A stretch of DNA of 64,000 nt from Euryodendron excelsum (taxonomy: Eukaryota > Streptophyta > Magnoliopsida > Ericales > Pentaphylacaceae). The notes beneath the pieces are model-generated. The model made no database searches, had not been told where the DNA came from, and was given only the letters and a program-made list of their open reading frames with translations. Positions 45,761-57,570 of the stretch are shown here, in pieces. The position numbers and the translations under genes were made by a program. Numbering within the stretch: the stretch's first letter is position 1; the number at the start of each line of letters is the position of its first letter. Location of the stretch: the NCBI GenBank assembly GCA_033060915.1, contig CM065385.1, forward strand, positions 11,520,001 through 11,584,000, given 5' to 3'.

Positions 45761-46599
45761 TGTCGCGCCCAGACTTTTCACACTCGAGGAATACTCACAC
45801 AAGTGGGAAAAACACTGTACTCTCTCGTTAAAACTCACCCTCCTAGAAGAATGAGTGCGACTAGATTTGAATTGAAAATTTGATTTGAAATAAAGGGCTT
45901 TTCAAAAAGAATCGGAGTCGCCACCTAACTTGATTAAGGTGAGTTAGGTCACCTAAAAACTAAGAATAATCCAAAGACTACACTTAGGGTTTTTGAAAAA
46001 CAATTTGAAAATATCTCCTCGAGAGATGGTTTTTAAGAAAACAGGTTGTTTCGCAACCTTTTGGAAAACATTTAGCCCTTTTTGAAAAATAACTCCATTT
46101 TGGTCTTTGAAATCAGTGATCCTAGGTTCGGAGATTGGTTACGTGTAGGGAAGACGCACTAAGCTATCACCCTACCCCGCCCTTTCGGTACCTACATGTC
46201 AATCTACCCTAGATTCATCTATGAGAGTCTTCAATTAACTATTGGTCAATCCTATCCACTTTGAAAAACAATGCTTGAAAACTAACATGATGCATGGTAT
46301 GCAAGTGTAAGGAATGAGAATTGAAAAATAGATTTGAAAAGAGATTGATTTAAAATTGATTTGATTTGAAAATAGATTTGAAGAGATGGAATTGAAATTG
46401 AAAAGTTTAAAAATTGAAAGTAGAAATTTTGAAATTGGAATTTTGAAAATAGATTAGAATTTAAGATTTGGAAAGATTTTGGAAACCGCACCCATGAGGG
46501 TGGAATTGAAAGTTTGAAAAGTATTGTGACCGCACCTATGAAGGTTGCCAACGTATCCCTTTGGGGGAATCAGAACAGTGGTAGTTCGAACCGGAGTCC

Positions 46600-48440
46600 G
46601 ATTGAAAAGAGATTGATTTGAAGAGAGAAATTGGATTAGAAGAAAGAGATTGAATTGAAAATTGGATTTGATTTGAGATTAGAAAATGATATTGGAAATT
46701 GAAATTTTAGAAAAGATTGGACTTTGATTTGAAAAGATAGATTTGGACTTATTTTGGAAAAGAGAAGGTTTATGAAAGCCTAGACTTAGGAAAGAGAAGA
46801 GACTTAGGAAAAACTTGAGATTTAGAAAGATTTAGAAAGATTTGACTCGAATGTTGGACTTGGAAGATTTAGGAAAGGATTGGATTTAGGAAATGTTCAA
46901 ATTAGGAAAGGCCCGATTTAGGAAAGTTTTAGAATTAGGAAAGTTTTAACTTAGGAAAGCTTTGAATTAAGAAAGTTTCGAATTAGAAAAGTTTTCAAAT
47001 TAGGAAATTTTTTGAAATAGGGAAGTTTTGAAAATTGGAAAGTTTCGAGTTTAGAAAGTTTTCAAAAAATGAAAGGTTTTAAGATTAGAAAAGTTCCCAA
47101 ATTAGGAAAGTTTTGAAAATCGGAAAGTTTTGAATTTACAAATGTTTTGAATTAGGAAAAGTTTAGTTTAAGAAAGGCTTAGAATTTGGAAAGTTTCAAG
47201 TTAAGAAAGTTTTGAATTTTGTAATGTTTTGAAGAAGGGAAGTTTTGAATTTGGAAAGTTTTGAAAACAAGGAAGTTTTGAAAATAAGAAAGTTTCGTTT
47301 TGGGAAAGGTTTTGAAAAAAGGAAAGTTTTCGATTTAGGAAATGTTTGAATTAAGAAAGTTTTGAGTTTAGAAAAGTTATAGGTTTAGAAAGATTTTGAA
47401 GTTTTGGAAAGTTTAGAATTTAGAAAGTTTGGAAGTTTAGAAAGATTTAACTTGAGAAAGCTTCAAATTTAGAAAGTTTTGATTTTAGAAAGATTTGAAA
47501 TTTAGAAAGTTTAAGATTTAGAAAGTTTTAGAGTTTGAATTTTAGAAAATCTTGAAATTAGGAAAGGTTTGAGTTTAGGAAGAGTTTGAAAAATTAGGTT
47601 TGAAAAGTTAAGATTTGAAAAGAAGGTAGAATTAGGAAAGGGTTGAATTAGGAAAGATTTTTATGTTCAAGTTTTGGAAACTTAAGATTTAGGATAGTGG
47701 AGGATTAGGAAGGATTTGAATTTGGTTTCTAAAAGAAAAGATTTGATTTTGTTTCCAAAAACGGAAGGTTGGATCTAGTTTCCTAAACGGGGAGATTTGA
47801 TTTGGTTTCCTAAAGGTAAGATTTGATTTGGCAAGGATTTGGAAAGGGAGATTCTAAAAACCCTAGATTTGGAAAGTGTAGAATTTTAACGTAGAAAAGA
47901 GGTTTAGGAAACATGTATAGTTTGGATGTAGAAAACGAGAGATTTTGGAAACCTAGGTTTGGGGCAAAGTTTGAGAACCATGTTTTTGGGAAGAAAATTA
48001 GGGTTTCCTAATTGTGGGTTCTAGGGCTTGATTTGGGCTCTAAGGAAAGAGTTTTTTGAAAGTGCGTTTTTAGAAATGAAGGTTTTCTAGAAGGGAAATC
48101 CTAGGGGGGAGTTTTTGGAAAGTGTGTTTTTGGAAACGAAGGTTTTGGAAGGAAATCCTACAGAGGAATTTCTATAAGGAAGATTTTTTGAAAGAGAGTT
48201 TTTAGGAAAGTTTTTGGTTGAAGATTGTTGAAGAGAGTTTTTGAAAAGATTTTTGGGGAACGTTTTTAGAAAGTGAATTTTGGGGAGAGGATTTTGGAAA
48301 GGAGTTGAAAAACAAAGGTTTTGAAAAATAGATTTTGGAAAGAGTTTTTAGAAAACACTTTTGGTGAGGAAAGTTTTAGAGAAGCATGTTGAAAAAGAGA
48401 TTTTCAGGAAGAGATTTTTAAAGAGAGTTTTTAGAAGGTG
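46600..48440 (-). repeat. U5 degenerate 16-bp array
   Basis: Same array as in LTR D, AGGAAAGTTTTGAATT-type, most regular at 46870-47560. Confidence 0.72.
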
Positions 48441-49339
48441 TAAAAACATCTCACTTTCCTAAAGCAATTCTAACCATAAGAGGGCTAGAACCACTTTAGA
48501 AAAGCGGTTTTAAAAACAACAAGATTTGAAAATATAGACCATAAAAAGTCACTTTTAATTTAACACTTTCCTAAAGCAATCCTAGCCATGGAAAAGCTAG
48601 AATCACCCTAAGATTGTAATTTTGAAAACATGTTTTTGAAAAAGAGCTTTTGATGCAATATTGAAAACAAGTTTGAAAACGATTTTGAAAACAACTTTTG
48701 AAAACGGATTTTGGAAGATGCAAGACTATGATATGCGCAATGCAATTTGGGATCGTGAACATACAATGCTAAGGCTTCACTACATAATCAAGGGGGCCGG
48801 ATCCACGTGGTCTTTGGTTAGACTAGAAGAAAGCTCCCGAGACGGTGACTCTCCAATAGCCCAATCCTACACATGAATCTGGAATCCCCTTGTTTCAAGC
48901 ATGCAAAGAAAGGGAGAGGGGGGAGGGGGGGAAGAGATGGGGGACTGAAATAGAGAAAACCCAAGTGGGTTAGGAGAGAGAAGTGAGAGGGGGGAAGTAC
49001 AAAAATCTAAATAGAAAACCTACCATATATCTTCTTTATTTTGCGCGCCTTGCTTGTCTTCAATCTTCGGTCTTTGTCTTGATCTTCTTCTTCAACCTTC
49101 AAGGGTTGTCTTCAAGCTTTAGATGGCAGCTCTTCAAGTCTTCAAAGAATGGTTGAAGGCTAGTGTATGAGTGTATAGGGGAGTGTATAAGTGTATAGGG
49201 GGCTAGGGTTTGTATAGGGTGGCTAGGGTTTGGAAAACCTAGGGAAACTAGGGTTTAGGAGGTGATCGAGCTCTGTATATCGAAATATAAGATTTTTAGG
49301 TTAAGTTTGCAGACCCTTTTCACGTTGAATGAGGCTCTG

Positions 49340-49347
49340 TATTTATA
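49340..49347 (-). promoter_or_regulatory. LTR TATA box
   Basis: TATTTATA on the plus strand, 15 bp from the palindrome cluster. Confidence 0.7.
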
Positions 49348-49361
49348 GAGGGAGGAATACA

Positions 49362-49450
49362 CTGGCGCCTATTGCAGTGGCGCTAGGCCAAAATTCCTTC
49401 TAGTGGTGCCAGGCCAAATATTGGCTTGGCGCCACTGCTAGTGGCGCCAG
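49362..49450 (-). promoter_or_regulatory. U3 palindrome cluster
   Basis: CTGGCGCC-GGCGCTAG, a decayed AGTGGTGCCAGG and TGGCGCCACT-GCT-AGTGGCGCCA. LTR D has lost most of the third copy, so copy number changes even between near-identical LTRs. Confidence 0.7.
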
Positions 49451-51450
49451 CCAATTACGAAACTATTAAGGTCGGCAAGTAACGTATCTTTGACTAGATT
49501 TGGGCGCCTGTACTAGTGACTACCAAGCAATTTTTAGCCTAGCTTCACTAGGAGTGACTCCGGAAAGTCCGGGAAGGATTTGAAGGGGCCGGGAATGATC
49601 CGGAAGGCCGGAAAAGAGCAAGAATGCCTAAAATAGTGTCATGGAGTTATTTGACTTGAGAAATGAGGATAAGATGGGTCGGAAAGGTTGACCGGGCCCT
49701 TAGGGGCAAAACAGTCAACCGGACTGGAAAACTATCGGGACAGACTCGGACTGTCCCGAAAGAAGACTTGGGATCTGGAAACATTATTTAGAATGTTCCT
49801 AGAGGTTGCCGGTTTGATTTCCAGAGCCGGCGTGGTCAGAAAAGGAGACCAGCCCACCAGGGGCAAAACGGTCATTTTGTACCGGGTTGGCCGAAACTGA
49901 CTCGGAATGATCCGGAAAGGTAAAGGAAGGTTGAGAATACTATAAGAAGGAATCTCAGAGGGTTACCGGTTTGATACCCAAAGCCGGTGTGGTTCCCAGG
50001 GCATTCGGATGCCTAGGGGCAAAACGGTCATTTAGCTTCAAGTGGGTCCTATGGGCCCGAGAAGCGACTGGTGAACTAAATTCAAATTAAAAAGGTGGGC
50101 TTAGAGTCTAAATATGCATGTGATGTGTGAAAGTGACCTTGGTCAGCTCAGAGATTGCCGAGCGGGCAAAAATGGGGTGCTTACAGGTGAAAGTCACAAG
50201 TGTTGACTTAAGGTTGATCCCCATGTTGATTTTGATGATAACAAAACCATGTAGTTGGTATCTAATGATTTCAATTGAGTGTGCAGGTTAGAGTATAATC
50301 ATTAGATAACAAGAAAATAATTGAGCTAATCAGTTGAGTATCCAACAAGAAGATTACTGAGGAAATCTTATTCTTAAAGAGATTGAAGATAATCAAAAAG
50401 TTCAACAAGTATTGAAAAGTAGGATGCAAGCTCTGGAATTCTATCATGGTGATCTGTTTTGGAAATATGAAGATTGATAGAAGGACTTGAAGACCGAAGA
50501 GCTGACATGGTTTACACATCACTATGAAGACCCTCGATCCTCATTGACTTATCAATCCACTAAAGCATCATGTATGCTATGAACCTCTATAATGGTTGAT
50601 TGTTTTGCTCTGAATCTGAAAAATGTATTAAGGCATAAAGCACAAAAGATAGGGGGAGCAAGTTTTTGTTTCAAATAAGTTTATGCTTGTCACAATGAAA
50701 GATATTGAAGAACTTGTGCTAAGAAGTTTCTCAAGAAGGATTTAAAGGTTGGGGAGTATGATGGGATGACACATTCAATAAACTCAGGCAATACAAGTAT
50801 TGAAAGTTTGAGTATAAACTTGGAAGTATGAAGAGATTGAAGATGTTTAAAGGAGTCAGGATTCAAGAAAAGTTAAAGATCACAAGTTCCATTGAAAATT
50901 TGATAAGGACGTGGAAGAATGAATGATTGAAAGTATTTTTGAAGATCCACATGTTTTGAAGAAGACCATTCAAGCTTTAGAAGTCTCAAATTGATGATTC
51001 TTGAAGAGCTTGAAGAGGTTTGTTATATTGATTGAAGAATTCTAGAAGAAATCAAGTTGATAAAGATCAAGTAAAGATACTAAAGATGTTCAAAGAAAAA
51101 TAGAAGATCAATTGAAGAAAAAGTGATCTCAAGTCTTGGAAGTTCTCTTGAAGATTTTAAAGAAGACTTGGATAAATAGAAGAAGTAATGTTGATTGAAG
51201 AACTCTACAAGTAATCAAAATGGAGTGAATTCATCTCAAAGAAATTGAAGGTGTTCATCAAGTCAACATAACTTGAAGAAGTGTTTTCAAGCCTTAGAGA
51301 GCTTATTTGGATGACCCTTGAAGAACTTGAAAATAATGGAGAAGATTGGATAAAATCAGCAAAAATCAAGTTTTCTCGGCTGATGTGTTGACACATGAAC
51401 TTAGGTGTTGACGCATGAAGATAATGACCAAAATTTGAAGAATGGATGGT

Positions 51451-51486
51451 CATGTGTTGACACATGAAGTCATGCGTCAACACATG
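51451..51486. repeat. 36-bp near-perfect palindrome
   Basis: Two 17-bp arms (CATGTGTTGACACATGA and TCATGCGTCAACACATG) around AG with one mismatched pair. Related TGTTGACACATGAA copies flank it at 51382-51420 and 51518-51550, so three diverged repeats sit upstream of the TATA box. Confidence 0.85.
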
Positions 51487-51673
51487 GAGGCAGTGAACAA
51501 AATTTAGGGAATACAGACTTGATGTGTCCACACATGAAGTCAAGTGTCGACACCTGGGCTCCCACATCTATATTTTTTACCATTATAACAATGCAATCTC
51601 GCATCAAATGGTCTCCCATCTACCACCAATGGCCATAATCAACTCAAGGCTGAATATAGAAGATCACAACCCA

Positions 51674-51680
51674 TATATAA
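51674..51680 (+). promoter_or_regulatory. SIRE-like LTR TATA box
   Basis: TATATAA about 190 bp downstream of the palindrome. It supports plus orientation. Confidence 0.55.
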
Positions 51681-52249
51681 GGGAAGAACACAAGATCAAG
51701 TGTAAGAAAGTGAGATTTAATCTCCTACATCTTATACTTTGTTTTTATTCATTTGGAGGGTTCTTGAGTGAGCTAAAAATTTATTTATCTACTCTTTAAG
51801 AGAGAGTTATTCATTGTAAAACCTTTATCTATTGTTGGGTGCGTTTGTAAACTTACAAGTTTGAGAGAAGCTTGGATAAAATCTCTTGGGTTTTGAGAGC
51901 TTGGGAAAGAGCTCTTGTCAGAAGTGAGCTGGGCACTTGGAGCAAAACTAGCAATTATGTAAGGAACTTTACATAGTGGAATACCTTCAAGAGGATTAGG
52001 AAGAGAAGACGTAGGCAAGGAGTGGCCGAACCTCTATAAAATTCTTGTGCCTTCATTCTTCACTTCTTGCTTTGTTTTTCTTGCTTTCTCATAACACTTG
52101 TTTGTATTGCATCCTATTATTTGCTTGCTTGGTTTTTAGTTTGATTACCCACTACTATATTACATGATAAGTTTTTAATTGGATTGTTTGCTATTAATTT
52201 TGTAAAACCGAATTTACCCCCCCTCTTGGGTTGCCTACTTGGGCGAACA

Positions 52250-52317
52250 ATAAGGAAATTATCCCCCGTTCCCCTATTAAAATGTACTTTGATTCTCTTG
52301 TATTTTAAACTCAAAGT
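52250..52317 (-). mobile_element. Element 3 internal remnant
   Basis: 68 bp between the SIRE-like solo LTR and the next LTR, continuing the interrupted body of element 3. Nothing recognisable. Confidence 0.5.
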
Positions 52318-52514
52318 TGTAAACACCCCATTTTTTACCGCTCAACGGTCTCTGCTCCGTCCAAACTTGTGTTCAAGTCATTGTGGGCATATTTCAATCC
52401 AAATTAACTTTCTAAGTCTAATCCGATCAATTCATCGCCTCGCGGGTCCCACTAGGCCCAAATGGAGGCAAAATGACCAAAGTGCCCTTGGGGCATCACC
52501 CTTTCTAATTCCAA

Positions 52515-52830
52515 ATTAGGCACGTCTTTCCGAAGGCGGTAAGTCCCCTTTCCAATCCAACAGGCACATCTTTCCGAAGGCAGTAAGTTCCCTTTTCAAT
52601 TCAACAGGCACGTCTTTCCGAAGGTAGTAAGTACCCTTTTTAATCCAACAGGCACGTCTTTTCGAAGACGATAAGTTTCCTTTCCAAATTCCAAGTTAGG
52701 CACGTCTTTCTAAAGACAGTAAGTCCCCTTTCAAATTCCAAATTAAGCACGTCTTCCCGAAGACGGTAAGTTTCCTTTCGAATCCCAAATTAGGCACATA
52801 TTCCTGAAGACGGTAAGTCCCCTTTCCAAC
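52515..52830 (+). repeat. 44-48-bp tandem repeat in U3
   Basis: Seven units of AGGCACGTCTTTCCGAAG, CGGTAAGTCCCCTTTCC and a short linker. The first four are spaced exactly 44 bp; later ones are 47-49 bp. Confidence 0.88.
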
Positions 52831-53117
52831 TCCAATTCCAATTCCAATTGCTCTCTCAAGACAATTGATTCCTCGAGATGGCCCAGCAATTTTTTGAAGA
52901 AAATCTCTTCGAAACGGTAAGTCCCTTTAAACCTGTCAACCCGGACGAGGCCCTAAGTCCCCTAGATGGTAGAACGGTCCACCTTTGGTGCCTGCTAGCC
53001 CGCCAATACAAAAATGTCCATTTAGGCACGCCTTTCGAGAAAGTTGATTCTCAGGCACTAAGTCCCTTTAGCAGCTTCCTGAGATCAGGCAGTCTTGGGA
53101 ATAACCGCAAACCGTCA

Positions 53118-53290
53118 GAGTAGCGAAAATACTCGCAAACATCGCAACCGTCAGAGTAGCAAAAATACTCGCCAACATCACAACTGTTAGAGTAGCGAAA
53201 ATACTCGCAAACAGGTCGATATAGGGAGTTGCCAACAAACCCTTGTATCACGCGACTACCGTTAGAGTGGCGGAAACACTCAAAACCCAG
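53118..53290 (+). repeat. 29-31-bp minisatellite (short array)
   Basis: Four to five units of GAGTAGCGAAAATACTC with CGCAAACATCGCAACCGTTA-type linkers. Same family as 58553-58985. Confidence 0.8.
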
Positions 53291-54071
53291 GTCAACACCA
53301 GTGCCTGCTAGCCCACTTCGGTGAAAAATGACCAAACTGCCCCCTGGGGCCATTTTTTGGTATGTTTCTCAAGAACACATTTGAATCCTTAGAACGATAA
53401 GTCCAACCTTATAAGATTGTCTTAAAAGCAATTCGGCATGATTAGGTGCCTTCTAATAAGTTTCGGGCGAATTTTAAAACTTTCTAGTCAAGATAACCAT
53501 TTTGCCCCTAGGCATTCGAATGCCCTGGGAACCACACCGGCCCTGGGTATCAAACCAGTAGCCTCCCAAGAATGCTTCTTATAGTATTCTCAACCTTTCT
53601 TTACCTTTCTAGATCATTCTAAGTTAGTTCTGGTAAACCCAAGGCAAAATGATCGTCTTGCCCCTAGGGGGCCGGTCGCCTTTTCTGACCACACCGATTC
53701 TGGGTATCAAACCGGCAACCTTTGGGAATATTCTAAATAATGTTTTCAAATCTTGAATCTTCTTCTGGGACGTTCCGAGTCCATCTCGGCAGCTTTTCGG
53801 CCTGATTGACCGTTTTTCCCTTAATGGCTCGATTAATCCTTCCAACACATCCTATCTTCATTTTTCAAGTCAAATACCTCCGAGACCCTGTTCTGAGGGT
53901 TCCTGCCCCTTCCCAGCCTTTCGGGCCATTCCCAGTCCCTTAAATCATTCTCAAACTTTCCAGAGTCACTCCTATTGAAGCCAGGCTAGAAATTGCATGG
54001 TAGTCACTAGTACAGGTGCCCAAATCTTCATAAGATACGTTGTTTGCCAACTTAACAAACTTTCCTAACTA

Positions 54072-54138
54072 GCTGGCGCCAAGAAATGAGAGGCGCCAAG
54101 AGGAATTTTGCCCTAACACCACTGCAACAAGCACCAGG
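54072..54138 (+). promoter_or_regulatory. U3 palindromes (decayed)
   Basis: CTGGCGCC-AGGCGCCA followed by a CpG-depleted copy (ACACCACTGCAACAAGCACC). Confidence 0.5.
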
Positions 54139-54151
54139 TCTATCTCATGTC

Positions 54152-54159
54152 TATAAATA
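54152..54159 (+). promoter_or_regulatory. LTR TATA box
   Basis: TATAAATA followed by CAGAGCCTCC. Confidence 0.75.
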
Positions 54160-55029
54160 CAGAGCCTCCTCCAGCGTGAAAGAGGTCCGCAAACTCAGTT
54201 TGAAAACCCTGATATTCGATATATAGAGCTCGAACACTCCCTAAACCATAGCTTCTCTAGGTTTTCCAAACCCTAGTCACCATACATGAAATTCTAGCCT
54301 CCTATACACTCATACACACTCCTATACACTTATACACTAGCCTCCAACCCTCCGTTGAAGACTTGGATTGCTGCAACTCGAAGCTCTCGAAGACCAAGAC
54401 AAAGCTCTCGAAGATTGAAGCGAAGACCGAAGAAAAAGCAAGAAAGCAAGGTGCGCAAAGCAAAGTGAAATAAATAAGGTAAGGTATGCTTTCTCTTTAA
54501 GTTTCTGCACTTCCCCCTCTCTCTTTTCTCTCCTAACCCACTTGGGTTTTCTCTATTTTAATCCCCCATCTCTTTCCCCCCCTTTCTCTGTATGCTTGAA
54601 ATAAGGGGATTCCCAGTCCATGTGTAGGATTGGACTATTGGAGAGTCACCGTTTTAGGGGCTTTCTTTTAGTCTAACCGGAGACCACGTGGGTTTGCCCC
54701 CCTTGATTATGTGTTGAAGCCTTAGCCTTGTATGTTCACGACCCCAAATTTGCACTGTGCATATCATGATTCTTACATTCTTCCAAAAGTTATTTTCAAA
54801 ATCGTTTTCGAACGTATTTTCAAAATTGTATCAAAATCTTCTTTTTCAAAACTTGTTTTCAAAATCACAATCCTAGAGTGATTCCAGCCTTTCCATGGCT
54901 AGAGTTGTTTTAGGAAAGTGCTATATTTAAAGTGACCAACATGGTCCATATTTTCAACTCCTTGTTGTTTTCAAAACCACGTTCTTAAAGTGGTTCTAGC
55001 CTTCTTATGGATAGAATCGCTTTAGAAAA

Positions 55030-56650
55030 GTGAGATATTTTATATACATTCCAAAATCTCTTCTCAAATATCTCCTCCTGAAAATTTCTTTTCCAACATG
55101 CTTTCCATAAACTCTCATTAAATTCCTTTCCAAAATTGTTTTTCTAAAAACTCTCTCAAAAAATCTATTTTTCAAAACTCCTTTCCAAAACACTCTCCTC
55201 AAAATTCCTTTCCTAAAAAAACACTCCCTAGGTTTCCTTTATAGAAAACGCTTTTCTCAAAATTCACTTTCCTAAAAACTCTTTCTAAAAAGTTTCTTCC
55301 AAAATCTCTTTCCATAAGCTCTCTTTTTAAAACTCATCTTCTAGAAATTCCTCTCTAGGATTTCCTTCCAAAAACTTGTTTCCAAATAACACACTTTCCA
55401 AAAAATTCTTTCCTTAGAGCCCAAGTCAAGCCCTAGAGCCAACAATTAGGAAACTCTAATTTTCTTTCCAAAAACATGATTTTCAATCTTGCCTTAAACT
55501 TAGGTTTCCAAAGCCTCTTATTTCAAATCAAAACTATACATATTTCTAAAACCTATTTCTACGTCAAAACTATAGTTTTTTAAATCTAGGGTTTCTACAA
55601 AATTTCCTTCCTAAATCCATGCCAAATCCAATCTTCCCTTTAGGACACCAAATCCAATCTCCTATTTAGGAAACTAGATCAAATCCTCCGTTTTTGGAAA
55701 CAAAATCAAATTTTCTCTTTTAGAAACAAAATTCAATCCCTTCCTAATCCATATCTTTCCTAATTCAACTCCTTCATAATCTTCTACTTTCCTAAATCTT
55801 AAGTTTCTAAAACTTGAACAGAAAAATCTTTCCTAAAATTCTAAAACAAAAATCTTTCCTAATTCTACCCCTTTTTAAATCTTAATTTTCCAAATCTAGG
55901 TTGTCAAATCTTTCCTAAACTCAAACTTTTCCTAATCTCAAAATTTTCTCAAACTCAAACTTTAAAAGTTTCTAAATCCTAAACTTTCTAAATTTGAAAC
56001 TTTCAAACTCTAAAACTTTCTAAGTTCTAAACTTTCCTAAACTTCAAATCTTTCAAAGTCTAAACCTTTCCTCATTCCAACCTTTCTTAATTCCACATCC
56101 TTTCCAAATTTTAACTCCCAAATCTAGATTTTCAAATCTTTCTAAAACTCAAACTTTGAATCTTCCAAAAATTCTAAAACTTTCTAAATTAAAATCTTTC
56201 CTAATCTAAAATGTTTCTACAATTCTAAGCTTTCTAAATTCAAAACTTTCTTAAGTTGAAACTTTCCAAATTCTAAACCTTTCTTAAACTAAACTTTTCT
56301 TAATTCAAAACACTTCTAAAATCAACACTTTTCAAAACCTTTCTTAAAATAAAACTTTCTTAATTCAAAACTTTCCTAAGTTAAAACTTTCCTAAACCAA
56401 AACTTTCCTAAAATGAAACTTTCCTAAAATGACACTTTCTTAATTTGAACCTTTCCTAATTCGAACATTTCCTAAATCTAATCTTTTCAAATCTTCCAAG
56501 TCCAACGTTTGAGTTAAATCTTTTCTAAAATCTTTCCAAGTCAAGTCCAATCCTTCTTTTTTTAAAGTTTCTAAGTCTAGGTTTCCTAAAACCAAGTCTT
56601 TCAAAACCAATCTTTTCAAATCTTCCAATCAAAGTCTAAACTTCCTACTT
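55030..56650 (+). repeat. U5 degenerate 16-bp array
   Basis: TTTCCTAATTCAAAAC-type units, clearest at 55840-56480. Confidence 0.7.
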
Positions 56651-57570
56651 TTCCAATTCCAATTTGAATTCCAACTCCAATTCTCTTCCAAATCAAACTT
56701 TCTATTTTCAATCAGACTGTTGTCAGAACTACAACTGACCTGACTCCTCCAAAAGGATACGCAGGCAACCCTCCTGGGTGCGGTCACCGCATTTTTCAAG
56801 TTTCTAATTCCACAACATTTTTTAAAATTTTATTTCTACAATTTCTTTCCAATCTCCAATCCTATAATTTTTTTTTCAAGTTTCCAATTCTATGATCTAT
56901 TTCTATTTTTAATCTTCAATTTCAATTTGCAAAACCTTTTTTCAAATTCAAGCTTCTATCTCTTCCTTTTCAAATCAAATCAATTTCTTTCCAAATCTAT
57001 TTTTCAATTCTCTTTTCTTGCACTTGCATATCATACATCATGTTAGTTTATTTTCAAAAATTCTTTTATAAGTGGATAGGATTGAACAATAGTTAGTTGA
57101 AGACTCTCATAGGTGAATCTAGGGTAGATTGACATGTAGGTACTGCAAGGGCGGGGTATGGTGATGGCTTAGTGCGTCTTCTCTACACGTAACTAACCTC
57201 CGAACCTAAATCACTGTTTTCGAAGGACCAAAACGGTGTTATTTTCAAAAAAGGGCTTACGTATTTTCTAAAGGTTGCCAAACAACCTGTTTTCTTAAAA
57301 AACCCTTCTCTTGAGGAAATATTTTCAAAATCGTTTTCCAAAATCCTAACTATAGTTTTTGGATTATGTTTAGTTTTTGGGTGACCTAACTCACCTTAAT
57401 TAAGTTAGGTGGCGACTCCAAATCTTTTCTCAAAGCCCTTTATTTAAATCTATTTTCAATTCAAACGTAGTCGTACTCATTTTTCTAGGAGGGTGAGTTC
57501 TAACGAGAGAGTACAATGTTTTTCCTGCTTGTGTGTGTATTCTTTGAGTGCGAAAAATCTGGGCGCGACA

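Larger units (their letters stand above)
45761..50185 (-). mobile_element. Ogre-like solo LTR, short-U3 type
   Basis: 4,425 bp from TGTCGCGCCC to GGGGTGCTTACA with exact GGTGA duplications (45756-45760, 50186-50190). No PBS adjoins its 45761 side, confirming a solo LTR rather than a 5' LTR. It contains the PBS-like decamer (45914-45923), hairpin, U5 array, donor-like ATG|GTAGGT (GT 49022-49023), TATA and palindromes. Near identity to LTR D suggests recent activity of this subfamily. Confidence 0.93.
50201..52249 (+). mobile_element. SIRE-like Copia solo LTR
   Basis: About 2,049 bp from TGTTGACTTAAGG to GGGCGAACA. Flanked by ACAAG (50196-50200) and ATAAG (52250-52254), a target duplication with one mismatch. 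The opening GTTGATTTTGATGATAACAA and the ending ACCCCCCCTCTTGGGTTG are typical of SIRE/Maximus LTRs. TATATAA lies at 51674-51680. It sits in the body of element 3; no coding sequence. Confidence 0.82.
52318..57570 (+). mobile_element. Ogre-like 5' LTR (element 4)
   Basis: 5,253 bp from TGTAAACACCCC to GGGCGCGACA, directly followed by a PBS, so a 5' LTR. U3 is about 1.8 kb with two minisatellites and weak palindromes. Then come TATA, leader with AAACCCTA motifs and GAAGA repeats, donor AAG|GTAAGG, U5 array, PBS-like decamer (57410-57419) and hairpin (57475-57498). Confidence 0.92.
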
